Position numbers and translations under genes: made by a program. Shown here one piece after another: positions 53,354 through 62,515 of a stretch of 64,000 nucleotides of DNA. The notes beneath the pieces are model-generated. The model saw only the letters and a list, made by a program, of their open reading frames with translations. It did not search any database and was not told the DNA's origin. Each line of letters opens with the position of its first letter. Position 1 is the first letter of the stretch. This stretch comes from Bacteroidota bacterium (lineage in GTDB: Bacteria > Bacteroidota > Bacteroidia > Bacteroidales > Prolixibacteraceae): the NCBI GenBank assembly GCA_030698405.1, contig JAUYMU010000012.1, positions 21,707 to 85,706 on the forward strand. The letters are read 5' to 3'.

Positions 53354-54253
53354 ATGAAATGGGAAGATAGCAAAAAAGGATTTGAGTCTTTCTTACGTTT
53401 GGAAAAGGGTTTGTCTGCAAACTCAATTGCTGCTTATATCAATGATATAAACAAGCTGATGACCTTTTCTGACGAAGAAGTTAAGAAACTGGCTCCAGAA
53501 AAAGTGAAATTGAATCATTTGAAGAAATTCGTAGAATGGATCAATGACAAAGGTGTTTCACCAAGAACACAAGCCCGTACAATTTCCGGTATTAAATCGT
53601 TCTATAAGTATATGCTTATGGAAGGTAAAATTACCAGTGATCCGACAACTTTGTTGGAGTCTCCAAAAATTGGCCGTAAACTTCCTGATGTTCTTACCAT
53701 CGAAGAGATCGATCTGATGATCGATACAGTTGAGTTGGCCAAACCTGAAGGTCAGAGGAACAAAGCAATGCTCGAAACTTTGTATAGTTGCGGGTTGCGC
53801 GTTTCTGAACTGGTAAACCTTAAAATATCCAATCTGTCCTTCGATCAGGGATATATTAAAGTTGAAGGTAAATCCAACAAAGAAAGATTGGTTCCTGTAA
53901 GCGAAAAGGCGATTGAAGAAATCAATAAATACCTTGATGTTTACCGAAAATCATTGAAAGTTTCAAAAGAAAGTGAAAACATTCTTTTCCTGAATCGCAG
54001 GGGCAAAAAATTAAGCCGTGTGATGATCTTTACCATTATTAAAAACCTGGCCATTAAAGCCGGATTCGAAAAGAAGATCAGTCCTCACACTTTCAGGCAT
54101 TCATTTGCAACCCACCTCATTAATGGTGGAGCCGATTTACGTGCTGTGCAGGAGATGCTAGGGCATGAATCAATATTAACTACCGAGATTTACACACATC
54201 TTGACAGGGATTATTTAAAGACAACTTTAAATCAATTTCATCCAAGATCATAA
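53354..54253 (+). CDS. xerD: Site-specific tyrosine recombinase XerD-like
   Basis: The protein has 299 residues. The N-terminal SAM-like domain (1-90) binds DNA. The catalytic set is Arg149 (CGLRVSE), Lys173 (EGKSNKER), His245 and Arg248 (HTFRHSF), His271 (LGHES) and nucleophile Tyr280. It resolves chromosome dimers at dif with FtsK help; ftsK is in the same window. Assignment to XerD rather than XerC is from the position opposite aroQ. Confidence 0.92.
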   Translation: MKWEDSKKGFESFLRLEKGLSANSIAAYINDINKLMTFSDEEVKKLAPEKVKLNHLKKFVEWINDKGVSPRTQARTISGIKSFYKYMLMEGKITSDPTTLLESPKIGRKLPDVLTIEEIDLMIDTVELAKPEGQRNKAMLETLYSCGLRVSELVNLKISNLSFDQGYIKVEGKSNKERLVPVSEKAIEEINKYLDVYRKSLKVSKESENILFLNRRGKKLSRVMIFTIIKNLAIKAGFEKKISPHTFRHSFATHLINGGADLRAVQEMLGHESILTTEIYTHLDRDYLKTTLNQFHPRS

Positions 54254-54271
54254 CGTGTAACGATAAAAAAT

Positions 54272-54306
54272 AAATGCCGGTATAGAACATACCGGCATTT
54301 TTATTT
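54272..54306 (+). terminator. Terminator after xerD
   Basis: The arms 54272-54283 and 54289-54300 form a perfect 12 bp hairpin with an AGAAC loop, then a T-tract. It lies between xerD and the convergent pckG gene. Confidence 0.9.
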
Positions 54307-54329
54307 TTATGCAACAACCTTATCAGAAA

Positions 54330-56120
54330 CTATGCAAGTCTTGATTTAAGATTTTCAAATTGTTCCTTCATTTCTGCAGGTAGCGAGCTTCCAAACTGAG
54401 CCTGATGTTCAGCGATCAGTTCACACTCATCCATCCACAATGATTTATCAACAGCAAGAAGATCGTCCATCAATTCAGCCTGACCAGCAAGACCTTCGAT
54501 GTTGATGTCTTCTTTTTTTGGAATCAACCCGATTGGAGTTTCAATAGCATCAACATTGCCCAATACACGGTCAATAATCCAGCCCAATACGCGAATGTTT
54601 TCGCCATAACCAGGCCACAGCCATTTCCCATCCGAGCTTTTACGGAACCAGTTCACATTGAAAATCATAGGTAATTTGCTCTTGTCAGGAGCATTTTCGC
54701 CAATGCTTACCCAATGTCCGAAGTAATCGCCCATGTTGTAGCCCATGAATGGCAACATTGCAAATGGGTCGCGACGTACGCCGGCTTTCAAGCCAATAGC
54801 TGCTGCAGTGACTTCAGAGCCTACAATTGATCCCATGAAAGTTCCGTGGTTCCAGTCGAAAGCCTGATAAACCAATGGAACTGTAGTTGGACGACGACCA
54901 CCGAACAGGATAGCCGAAATTGGCACGCCAGCCGGATCTTCCCAGGCCGGGTCAACACATGGACATTGGCTTGCAGGAGCAGTGAAACGGGCATTCGGAT
55001 GTGCTGCTAATTCGCCTGACGCAGGATCGTGTAGTTTGTTTTTCCAGTTAATTGTGCCAGCCGGGCAATCGTATCCGATACCTTCCCACCAAACATCACC
55101 ATCAGGAGTTACACCAACGTTGGTGAAAATGGTGTTTTTATCAGCGCTATGTAAAGCATTGGGGTTGGTTTCAACAGAAGTCATCGGAGCAACGCCAAAG
55201 AAACCGGCTTCTGGGTTAATGGCACGCAATACCCCTTCGTTGTCAAATTTCATCCAGGCGATGTCGTCACCAACGGTTTCAACGGTATATCCCGGGATGG
55301 TTGGGATGAGCATGGCGAGATTGGTTTTTCCACAAGCGCTTGGGAAAGCGGCAGCGATATATTTCTTCGCTCCCTGAGGATTGGTGATGCCCATGATCAA
55401 CATGTGCTCGGCCAACCAACCTTCGCGTTTTGCCATTGTTGAAGCAATACGCAGGGCGAGACATTTTTTGCCAAGCAGCGCGTTGCCGCCGTATCCTGAT
55501 CCAAATGACCAGATTTCGTTGGTTTCAGGAAAATGTGAAATGTATTTATCGTCGATGTTTGAAGCGCAGGGCCATCTTAAATCTTGTTGTCCTGGTTCGA
55601 GCGGGGAGCCTACCGAGTGGATACAAGGGATGAAATCATCATCGCCAAGAACATCGAGAACGGCTTTGCCCATACGGGTCATAATGCGCATGTTAACTAC
55701 AACGTAAGCTGAATCGGATATCTCAACACCAATTTTCGCAATGTTTGAACCCAATGGTCCCATGCTGAAAGGAATAACATACATGGTACGTCCTTTCATG
55801 CAGCCTTTGTAACTTTCAAGCATTTCGGCTTTCATTTCAGCGGGAGCTTTCCAGTTGTTGGTTGGCCCGGCATCTTCTTTCTTTTCGGTACAAATAAATG
55901 TACGGTTCTCAACACGGGCAACGTCACTTGGATCGCTGTTAAAAGCATAACTACCCGGCCGTTTTTTTTCGTTTAGTTTTATGGCAGCCCCGGAAGCTAC
56001 CATTTCATCCAATAATCTTTGGTTCTCTTCTTCCGAACCATCGCACCAATAAACGTTGTCAGGTTGGCAAACCGATGCCCATTCATTTACCCAATCTAAA
56101 AGCTTTTTGTTGTTTGTCAT
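54330..56120 (-). CDS. pckG: Phosphoenolpyruvate carboxykinase (GTP)
   Basis: The protein has 596 residues, the length of GTP-type enzymes. The GTP/PEP P-loop [15 protein letters not shown] is near 263. [13 protein letters not shown] holds the metal-binding residues and [14 protein letters not shown] [14 protein letters not shown] the mobile lid side. It converts oxaloacetate and GTP to PEP, or the reverse. The unrelated ATP-type enzyme is encoded next door on the other strand. A -7 element TATATTTG (56171-56178, minus strand) precedes it. Confidence 0.95.
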   Translation of the reverse strand: MTNNKKLLDWVNEWASVCQPDNVYWCDGSEEENQRLLDEMVASGAAIKLNEKKRPGSYAFNSDPSDVARVENRTFICTEKKEDAGPTNNWKAPAEMKAEMLESYKGCMKGRTMYVIPFSMGPLGSNIAKIGVEISDSAYVVVNMRIMTRMGKAVLDVLGDDDFIPCIHSVGSPLEPGQQDLRWPCASNIDDKYISHFPETNEIWSFGSGYGGNALLGKKCLALRIASTMAKREGWLAEHMLIMGITNPQGAKKYIAAAFPSACGKTNLAMLIPTIPGYTVETVGDDIAWMKFDNEGVLRAINPEAGFFGVAPMTSVETNPNALHSADKNTIFTNVGVTPDGDVWWEGIGYDCPAGTINWKNKLHDPASGELAAHPNARFTAPASQCPCVDPAWEDPAGVPISAILFGGRRPTTVPLVYQAFDWNHGTFMGSIVGSEVTAAAIGLKAGVRRDPFAMLPFMGYNMGDYFGHWVSIGENAPDKSKLPMIFNVNWFRKSSDGKWLWPGYGENIRVLGWIIDRVLGNVDAIETPIGLIPKKEDINIEGLAGQAELMDDLLAVDKSLWMDECELIAEHQAQFGSSLPAEMKEQFENLKSRLA

Positions 56121-56170
56121 TTGATAATTTGTTTTAAATAGTCAGTGAATTCAAATTTTCTCAATTGCTA

Positions 56171-56178
56171 CAAATATA
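56171..56178 (-). promoter_or_regulatory. -7 element of pckG
   Basis: Exact TAnnTTTG match on the minus strand, 50 bp before the ATG. Confidence 0.5.
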
Positions 56179-56359
56179 ATTAGATCTACAACTTTGCTTC
56201 ATTTAAACACAATAGCTCAAATGCTTCTTTACAATTAATTAATCCTGAAAATTTTTGCTTGACTTTGTTTATGTGTTGATTTTCAGTGCCTCTTGCTTCA
56301 TTTGGTTTCGAAACGATATACTTCACCCGAAATGATCTTAATTTAATGTTAATCGACCA

Positions 56360-56387
56360 TTGAGGGCATAAAAAAAAGCTAATTTTG
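56360..56387 (+). promoter_or_regulatory. Promoter of pckA
   Basis: TTG (56360-56362) and TAATTTTG (56380-56387) are separated by 17 bp. The ATG is at 56440. Confidence 0.5.
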
Positions 56388-56439
56388 TTACCGAGAAAAT
56401 TTTGAATTGTTGAAACTTGTTAAATTTTAATTACTTATC

Positions 56440-58035
56440 ATGAAAAACACAGATCTTTTAAAGTATGGTATTAATACCAACGTAGAAATTATTCACAATC
56501 CAACTTATGAGGAACTTTTTCAGGCTGAAATGGATCCAGCCAACGAAGGTTTTGAAAAAGGAATATTAACCAATACAGGAGCTATTTCTGTAGATACAGG
56601 TATTTTTACCGGACGTTCCCCAAAAGATAAATTCATTGTATTGGATGACACTACAAAAGATACAATGTGGTGGGACGGAACTATCAACCGCCCAACTTCT
56701 CCTGAAGTTTTTGACACATGTAAAGACCTGGTTGTAGAACAACTTTCAGGTGCAAAAAAATTATATGTTGTTGATACTTTTTGCGGAACAAATGAAGATA
56801 CCCGCATGAAAGTTCGTTTCATCATGGAAGTTGCTTGGCAGGCTCATTTTGTAACCAACATGTTTATCCGTCCTTCTCATTACGAACTGGCAAACTATGG
56901 CGAACCTGATTTCGTAACCTTGAACGGTTCTAAAATTACCAACCCAAACTGGAAAGAACAGGGATTGCATTCTGAAAACTTTACATTGTTCGATTTAACC
57001 CGCAAAATGCAGGTTATTGGTGGAACATGGTACGGTGGCGAAATGAAAAAAGGTATTTTCGCTTTGATGAACTATTATTTGCCATTGCGCGGTATCGCTT
57101 CTATGCATTGTTCTGCCAACGTTGGACCTGAAGGTGATGTTGCTATTTTCTTTGGTCTGTCAGGAACAGGTAAAACCACTCTTTCTGCCGATCCAAAACG
57201 TTACCTGATTGGTGATGACGAACATGGCTGGGACGATCATGGTGTATTCAACTATGAAGGTGGTTGCTACGCTAAAGTTATCGACCTGAGCAAAGACAAC
57301 GAGCCAGACATTTGGAGAGCTATCAAACGTGATGCATTGTTGGAAAACGTAACTGTTAAAGCTGACGGAACTCCTGATTTCACTGCTGCTGCTTCAAAAA
57401 CTGAAAACACACGTGTTTCTTACCCGATTTACCACATCAGCAAAATCGTTTCTCCTTCACGTGCAGGTCACGCTTCAGAAATCATTTATCTGTCGGCTGA
57501 CGCATTTGGTGTATTGCCTCCGGTTTCTATTTTGGACGATAAATCGGCTCAATACCACTTCCTTTGCGGTTATACTTCAAAATTAGCCGGAACTGAACGC
57601 GGTATCACTGAACCTCAAATGTCGTTCTCTCCAGCATTCGGTGAAGCTTTCCTTACTTTGCACCCAACCATGTATGCAAAAACACTGGTAGGTAAAATGC
57701 AGGAACACGGAGCAAAAGCTTATTTGGTAAACACAGGTTGGAACGGAACCGGCAAACGTATGTCGTTGAAAGATACACGTGCCATTATTGATGCCATTAT
57801 CGACGGATCAATTTTGAAAGCTGAAACAAAGCAAATTCCTGTTTTGAACTTAACAGTTCCTGTTGCATTGAATAACGTTTCTGAAGGAATTCTTGATCCA
57901 CGTGATACCTATCCAACAGAAGCTGACTGGACTGCAAAAGCAAAATTACTTGCTGCAAAATACATCGCAAACTTCGAACAGTATTGTGACAACGATGCTG
58001 CCATTGCTTTGAAAGTTGCAGGTCCTCAATTGTAG
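56440..58035 (+). CDS. pckA: Phosphoenolpyruvate carboxykinase (ATP)
   Basis: The protein has 531 residues. The ATP-type P-loop [14 protein letters not shown] is near 240, followed by [20 protein letters not shown], the metal site. [10 protein letters not shown] binds oxaloacetate, and [18 protein letters not shown] lies in the lid domain. In anaerobic Bacteroidota this enzyme usually runs in the carboxylating direction, fixing CO2 onto PEP and saving ATP in the succinate pathway. Coding with PckG next door suggests the two work in opposite directions (inference). Confidence 0.96.
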   Translation: MKNTDLLKYGINTNVEIIHNPTYEELFQAEMDPANEGFEKGILTNTGAISVDTGIFTGRSPKDKFIVLDDTTKDTMWWDGTINRPTSPEVFDTCKDLVVEQLSGAKKLYVVDTFCGTNEDTRMKVRFIMEVAWQAHFVTNMFIRPSHYELANYGEPDFVTLNGSKITNPNWKEQGLHSENFTLFDLTRKMQVIGGTWYGGEMKKGIFALMNYYLPLRGIASMHCSANVGPEGDVAIFFGLSGTGKTTLSADPKRYLIGDDEHGWDDHGVFNYEGGCYAKVIDLSKDNEPDIWRAIKRDALLENVTVKADGTPDFTAAASKTENTRVSYPIYHISKIVSPSRAGHASEIIYLSADAFGVLPPVSILDDKSAQYHFLCGYTSKLAGTERGITEPQMSFSPAFGEAFLTLHPTMYAKTLVGKMQEHGAKAYLVNTGWNGTGKRMSLKDTRAIIDAIIDGSILKAETKQIPVLNLTVPVALNNVSEGILDPRDTYPTEADWTAKAKLLAAKYIANFEQYCDNDAAIALKVAGPQL

Positions 58036-58055
58036 TCAAATCAATTTGTAGAATA

Positions 58056-58094
58056 TAAAAAGAGGCTAGCTCATTAGAGTTTAGCCTCTTTTTT
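58056..58094. terminator. Bidirectional terminator between pckA and the YeeE/YedE-rhodanese gene
   Basis: The arms 58056-58067 and 58082-58093 pair (AAAAAGAGGCTA/TAGCCTCTTTTT) around a 14-base loop, with T-tracts in both directions. Confidence 0.85.
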
Positions 58095-58099
58095 CGTTA

Positions 58100-59296
58100 T
58101 TAACAACCTCCCTTTACCTTTAGTGTTTTAGCTACAACCGGTTGGTTTGAATTTTTAAGCGCTTCTACCAAAGCAGCCATATCAGTAGCAGCTTTCTTCC
58201 TGAAATTATAAACGTTGATTTCTTTTTTGCTTGCATTGGGAGTGGGTACAACCAGGTCAGAAAATATTTTTCTGAAATCAGAAGATGATTCAGTAAGAAT
58301 GTAATTTTCAGGTTTTTTCATGGTTTCAGCATACAAATAGGCCTTTTTTGTCATTTCATGATCATCAGAATAGAAGTAATTTACTTTGTGTTTCTGATCC
58401 AGAATTTTTTTCCACTCCCGCTCGTTCATCTTTTCAATCGGGATATTAATAGCAAATGGAAGATGGTAAGCTTTAAACTCTTCCTGACTTCTAACATCTA
58501 TAACGTTGATTTTATAATAGTTATTAACAATTTCACTGGCAAGCTTATCAGCAGGTATTTCGGCAGAAGTAAAATCATTCAGCTTAAGTTCTTTGTTGAT
58601 CCGTGTTTCAATCCGACTTTTGCTATCTGGCACAAACGCCACAAAAATCAATATTGCAAAGGCTATTCCTACAGCTGAAGAATAAAGTACAACCCTTTCT
58701 TTTAATAATTTTGGATGAATGTTATTTACGCGGTTCTCGATAAGGCGTGTAAAATAAAAAGCAGCAAAAGCAACCGCTGTTAGTAGAAATGCGAACAAGA
58801 TCTTCGACATTCCCAGCATTTCACTCATCAGTACCGGGCCCCAAGCTTCAGCCAGATAGATTTTTTCGAGCATCGGATATCCCTCGGCAAATGCGAGCAC
58901 GCCCAATCCTGAACCAAATACAAAAGCCAAACCGTCGAGTTTACCAATTGCAGCGGCGCAAACACTTGTTCCGGGGCAAAAACCTCCAATGATAAATCCA
59001 ACTCCCATAATGGCACCGCCAATTAATGCAGACCACAAAAATGTTGGATTAATATAAATCAGGCTCAAGTCAAGAATTCCCCAGTGAGCGAATAATAAAA
59101 CTCCAATCATGGCAGTCACTCCGGCAGTGAAAAATACTTTCAGAACCGTAAAATCGTACCCATAAAAAAGTCCGACCAATTTCTTTGTAGATGAAAAACC
59201 TGCCTGTTCAAGTATAAATCCAAAGCCGATACCGGCAATCAGGGCAACGATCAAATTGAATTCATTGCTGAGTATAAATGGTACTAATGGTCCCAT
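58100..59296 (-). CDS. YeeE/YedE sulfur transporter domain fused to a rhodanese-like domain
   Basis: The protein has 398 residues. Residues 10-225 form seven or eight membrane segments of the YeeE/YedE (sulfur transport) family, with the cysteine motif GGFCPGTSVCAAAIG at about 105-120. After a periplasmic or cytoplasmic linker, a rhodanese fold follows (about 255-345, INVIDVRSQEEFKAYHLPFA). The place of the catalytic Cys is occupied by FYSDDHEM, so it cannot be an ordinary persulfide-carrying rhodanese. The chain ends in KVKGGC, a terminal cysteine. It is the last gene of the octaheme-cytochrome cluster. Confidence 0.85.
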   Translation of the reverse strand: MGPLVPFILSNEFNLIVALIAGIGFGFILEQAGFSSTKKLVGLFYGYDFTVLKVFFTAGVTAMIGVLLFAHWGILDLSLIYINPTFLWSALIGGAIMGVGFIIGGFCPGTSVCAAAIGKLDGLAFVFGSGLGVLAFAEGYPMLEKIYLAEAWGPVLMSEMLGMSKILFAFLLTAVAFAAFYFTRLIENRVNNIHPKLLKERVVLYSSAVGIAFAILIFVAFVPDSKSRIETRINKELKLNDFTSAEIPADKLASEIVNNYYKINVIDVRSQEEFKAYHLPFAINIPIEKMNEREWKKILDQKHKVNYFYSDDHEMTKKAYLYAETMKKPENYILTESSSDFRKIFSDLVVPTPNASKKEINVYNFRKKAATDMAALVEALKNSNQPVVAKTLKVKGGC

Positions 59297-59451
59297 GATT
59301 GATGATTTTTGATTGATGAATTATAATTTGAGATTACAGACATCAGACATTATATTAAAGACAAAAAAACTAAAAAAAAATATCCAACGCACAATAACCA
59401 ATATCGAATATTCAAGAATAAACTTGAAACTTTGAACTTGAAACTTGAAAC
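59297..59451. repeat. Spacer with ACTTGAA heptad repeats
   Basis: Four to five copies of AACTTGAA or ACTTTGAA lie at 59421-59451, directly before the stop of the next gene. AT-rich low-complexity sequence (TGATTTTTGATTGATG; CAATAACCAATATCGAATATT) fills the rest. Such spacers recur in Bacteroidota genomes; no function is assigned. Confidence 0.55.
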
Positions 59452-59970
59452 TTACTTCAGCCAAAGTTTTCTGAAAAAATAAGCAAAAGCATAACCCGAG
59501 CCAAAGATGGCGAGCATGGTAATTATTCCGCCAAACGACATTACGGCCATTCCGCTAAGCGCTGAACCACTGGTGCATCCACGCCCCAGTTGAGAGCCGA
59601 ATCCGAAGAGCGCGCCTCCTATAATTGCAGCAATTATGCGGGTTTTATTGGTAATGTTGGGGCCTCTCTCCAGCTTAATGCCAGTACGGTTGGAGATCAC
59701 ACCCGAGAAAAAAGCTCCGATTATTACACCAATCACCTCGAAAACCAGCCAGTCTTTCAAAGGGCCTCCGGGATTTTCTTCACCATAAGATTTCAGGTAA
59801 GGAGTATTGGCCGAATGTTCAGGCGCCATTTTTATGATGGAGGTCAACACCACGCTTTTTACAGCGCCGCTGGCGCCAAGACCGCGTCCGGTTACATAAA
59901 TCGTTCCCAGTAAAACCAAGCCAAGTAAAAAACCGGCCAGATAAGGATTCATATATTTTTCTGCGTTCAT
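59452..59970 (-). CDS. YeeE/YedE family transporter half
   Basis: The protein has 172 residues with four or five membrane segments. GRGLGASGAVKS and SQLGRGCTSGSALSG are the two short motifs of the YeeE/YedE family, whose members take up thiosulfate through Cys residues. It represents about half of a full-length carrier, and the downstream YeeE/YedE-rhodanese gene supplies another half. Its start overlaps the end of the cytochrome b gene by 4 bp, so all are translated together. Confidence 0.85.
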   Translation of the reverse strand: MNAEKYMNPYLAGFLLGLVLLGTIYVTGRGLGASGAVKSVVLTSIIKMAPEHSANTPYLKSYGEENPGGPLKDWLVFEVIGVIIGAFFSGVISNRTGIKLERGPNITNKTRIIAAIIGGALFGFGSQLGRGCTSGSALSGMAVMSFGGIITMLAIFGSGYAFAYFFRKLWLK

Positions 59971-60611
59971 TGTTCAATATTTTTTTCGTTCTCAGTTGCA
60001 GTATGTTCTTCATCAATTTCTTCGTAGCCGGTTATCATTGCTTTGATGTTTGATGTGGGTGTTGCGCCGGTCGTAGTCATATAAACATGTACAACCAGAA
60101 AAATCATCAAAAGAATTGCTCCCAATGTATGCCAGAAGGCGATGGTCTCAAGCGGATAATCTTCAATCACGATAAGGTTGTTTTGATCAAAAGTTTTATA
60201 CAGCAGGTAAAATATACCCGAGACAATTGTAACCGGAATAAGTACAATTTTAAATCCGAGGTAAACAATTCGCTGCAAAGGATTTAGTTTTGATAAGCTT
60301 GTTCTTTCAGTAGGGTGGGGGTCACCTTTAAAAATTCCTGAAATGTAATAGAGAACCTGATCTTTTAATTGCTTGGTGGTAGGAATATATTGTCGCCATT
60401 CGCCAGTTGTAATGTGCCAGAAAATGGCAAAAATGAGCAATGCGATAAGCAGCCATGATGCCGTTCGGTGAAATTCGGCCGCTTTTTCGAATCCGAAAAT
60501 ATTAAAGACGCCATGCACCTCGAACCCGGTCACTGCCAGAAAAATTATTAATACAGCCTGTGTCCAATGCCAGAAACGTCCAAATCTCTTATAAATTAAT
60601 ACTTTATACAT
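59967..60611 (-). CDS. Membrane cytochrome b (cytochrome b561/Ni-hydrogenase type)
   Basis: The protein has 214 residues with four membrane segments. His residues for two hemes are visible in FGRFWHWTQAVLI, GFEVHGVFNIF, FHRTASWLL and HTLGAILLMIFLVVHVYM. Such subunits pass electrons between menaquinol and periplasmic redox partners. Immediately upstream is the octaheme cytochrome c, its most likely partner. The two YeeE/YedE genes follow, the first with 4 bp overlap. Confidence 0.9.
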   Translation of the reverse strand: MYKVLIYKRFGRFWHWTQAVLIIFLAVTGFEVHGVFNIFGFEKAAEFHRTASWLLIALLIFAIFWHITTGEWRQYIPTTKQLKDQVLYYISGIFKGDPHPTERTSLSKLNPLQRIVYLGFKIVLIPVTIVSGIFYLLYKTFDQNNLIVIEDYPLETIAFWHTLGAILLMIFLVVHVYMTTTGATPTSNIKAMITGYEEIDEEHTATENEKNIEQ

Positions 60612-60641
60612 TCTTTTAGTATTTAATTGTAAATTGGTTTA

Positions 60642-62270
60642 TTAATCTTCAGGTTTGTGATCCTTGTAGTTGATAATTTGTTTTTCAAATTTATCTTTCA
60701 TGATATTGGCAATAATGCGAATAATGGCATGTCCGAAAACTCCAAATACAGTAAGTATAAACATCCAATAGCCAAATCCGTCAAGTGTTTTGTTCTGATC
60801 GCGACCCGGAAGATAAAATCCGGTAAGTTTGGCAAGTCTTCCATTTTCGCGGGTGTGGCATTCTGCGCAACCAACTGCCTGCTCTTTGGGCGACACCATG
60901 TGATTGACAGGCCAGTACATCACTGTTTCAACAAAACCGTATTGGCCACTGACAGGAAATCCTGATGTTTCCATTCCTGCTTCTGCGGCCTTTGCCCAGT
61001 CAAAATCTTTCCAGAAAGCGCTGTCTCCTTCATGTTCGCTGTAAAGTTTAGGTTGAATCAACCGATTGTAAATTTTATCATAAGGTTGATCGCCCACATG
61101 TATTTTTACAGGAATGATTTTAGATAACCGATCGTTGTGCGAACCATGAAGGGTATTCATTTTAACCGGTACCGATTGAATGGTATCGCCAATTAAATAC
61201 TGATCGGCAGTGCCATTGAACCAAATGTAGTCGGGCTGAACATTTCGTTCCCAAACAAACGATCCCTTGATTGACATGTAGTTATGGTTCCCAAGTGAAT
61301 CATCTTCTTCGTAAGGTTCTCCATCTTTTAGCTTTCCGGCATCCGACCATTTCCATGCCATTTTGGTAGAATTTTCCTTTGCATATACCGGAATATGACA
61401 AGCCTGACAGGATACTTTTGATCCGTGCCGGTTAAGCACATTGCTGTGATGGGGTGTATTTGTATGGCATTGCTCGCAGGTTGAACGATTGGTATTATCG
61501 GACGAAACCGAATAAAGTTTTCCAAGCATCTGGTGGTTTTCAGCAGTGTGGCAGGCAACGCAATCCATGTTCATTCCGTTTGCCCCCATGTGTACATCAA
61601 CTTCGCGACTACACGAGTTAAGCGCAACTTCCAGATCGCCATGTTTTACATTGTTTCCTCCACCGCCAAAATAATGGCACGATCCGCAGTTGTTTTTATT
61701 TGGCGCACCAACGCTTTGTGCCACTTTCTCCAGATTTACAGAACGATCGGGATAACCGGCCATTGATGTTCCTTTCATGTATTCTTCGCTGGTATCGTGG
61801 CAAACCATACAGTCCACATTTCGGGCATTGTCGAAATCGAAATGGTTATCGCTCATGCCAAAACCAATGTGACATTTTGCGCACGATTGTTGATTTGAGC
61901 TTGTTCCGATACAAAAGTTATTCAATACGTTTTTCTTTCCGGCCGATGAGATTCCCCTTCCTTCAACATACGAAACCCTTTCCCAGTTCCAATGCGATGA
62001 GGCCATTATTTCTTTGTGTGTTTCGGTGTGGCACAAAAGACAAGATTCTGTAACTTCCTGTGGGGTCTTAAACGCTTTGTTTAACTCCGGAAGCTTGCTG
62101 TGATTGACTGAAGGGATCTTTTTCAACGCGTACTTGTGCCGCAGCATTTCAAGTTTTAGATTATAAGTATCCTCATTGTGGAGTACATTTACCATTATCA
62201 GGGCGATAACTACCAGAAAAAATACGAATAGTATATTTTTGAACATCCTATCCCGGAATATTTTATTCAT
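60642..62270 (-). CDS. Octaheme c-type cytochrome, tetrathionate reductase family
   Basis: The protein has 542 residues with eight CxxCH motifs, at Cys77, Cys130, Cys154, Cys195, Cys237, Cys265, Cys288 and Cys468. The wide gap before the eighth motif is the OTR pattern. An N-terminal segment (12-29) anchors it in the membrane or acts as an uncleaved signal; a second one (about 501-522) near the C-terminus is an addition relative to soluble Shewanella OTR. OTR enzymes reduce tetrathionate, nitrite and hydroxylamine in vitro; the physiological substrate here is open. The cytochrome b gene follows by 30 bp. Confidence 0.9.
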   Translation of the reverse strand: MNKIFRDRMFKNILFVFFLVVIALIMVNVLHNEDTYNLKLEMLRHKYALKKIPSVNHSKLPELNKAFKTPQEVTESCLLCHTETHKEIMASSHWNWERVSYVEGRGISSAGKKNVLNNFCIGTSSNQQSCAKCHIGFGMSDNHFDFDNARNVDCMVCHDTSEEYMKGTSMAGYPDRSVNLEKVAQSVGAPNKNNCGSCHYFGGGGNNVKHGDLEVALNSCSREVDVHMGANGMNMDCVACHTAENHQMLGKLYSVSSDNTNRSTCEQCHTNTPHHSNVLNRHGSKVSCQACHIPVYAKENSTKMAWKWSDAGKLKDGEPYEEDDSLGNHNYMSIKGSFVWERNVQPDYIWFNGTADQYLIGDTIQSVPVKMNTLHGSHNDRLSKIIPVKIHVGDQPYDKIYNRLIQPKLYSEHEGDSAFWKDFDWAKAAEAGMETSGFPVSGQYGFVETVMYWPVNHMVSPKEQAVGCAECHTRENGRLAKLTGFYLPGRDQNKTLDGFGYWMFILTVFGVFGHAIIRIIANIMKDKFEKQIINYKDHKPED

Positions 62271-62301
62271 TTTCTTTTGAGCATTGGTTTAATCAATTTT
62301 G

Positions 62302-62328
62302 CAAATATATACACATTTCTATATGTAT
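62302..62328 (-). promoter_or_regulatory. Promoter and dyad upstream of the octaheme cytochrome
   Basis: On the minus strand an exact -7 element TATATTTG (62309-62302) lies next to an inverted repeat. The arms 62309-62316 and 62321-62328 read ATACACAT/ATATGTAT with one mismatch around TTCT. The dyad sits in the spacer, where a Crp/Fnr- or MerR-type protein could bind. The ATG is 32 bp downstream. Confidence 0.5.
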
Positions 62329-62451
62329 GATTTTGAAAAATTGATATTCTATTGATGCACAAAAGAAAATAAACGTATCAGTCAGTTAATTAGCTGTTTG
62401 TAATTATCAGGCAGATGTAATTTAAAACTATTCTAAATAATAAAGTGTAAA

Positions 62452-62493
62452 TGAAAAACCGGTTACCTGAATAGATTTTCAGATAACCGGTTT
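62452..62493 (-). terminator. Terminator after the peroxiredoxin gene
   Basis: The arms 62456-62471 and 62478-62493 pair over 16 bases (one wobble). On the minus strand a T-tract follows. Confidence 0.88.
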
Positions 62494-62515
62494 ATGAGGA
62501 AATGACAGAAATTGC

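Larger units (their letters stand above)
56121..56439. other. Shared 319 bp upstream region of pckG and pckA
   Basis: Divergent promoters were found: TATATTTG on the minus strand (56171-56178) for pckG and TAATTTTG on the plus strand (56380-56387), with TTG at 56360, for pckA. About 200 bp between them are AT-rich without a clear dyad. Shared regulation is possible but not shown. Confidence 0.55.

Noticed and set aside
59297..59456. CRISPR-like array from the heptad repeats
   Set aside because: The units are 7 bp, contiguous and without unique spacers; no cas gene is nearby.
60642..62270. Hydroxylamine oxidoreductase or octaheme nitrite reductase
   Set aside because: No CxxCK or P460-type tyrosine pattern was seen, and the wide spacing before the eighth CxxCH fits the OTR family better.
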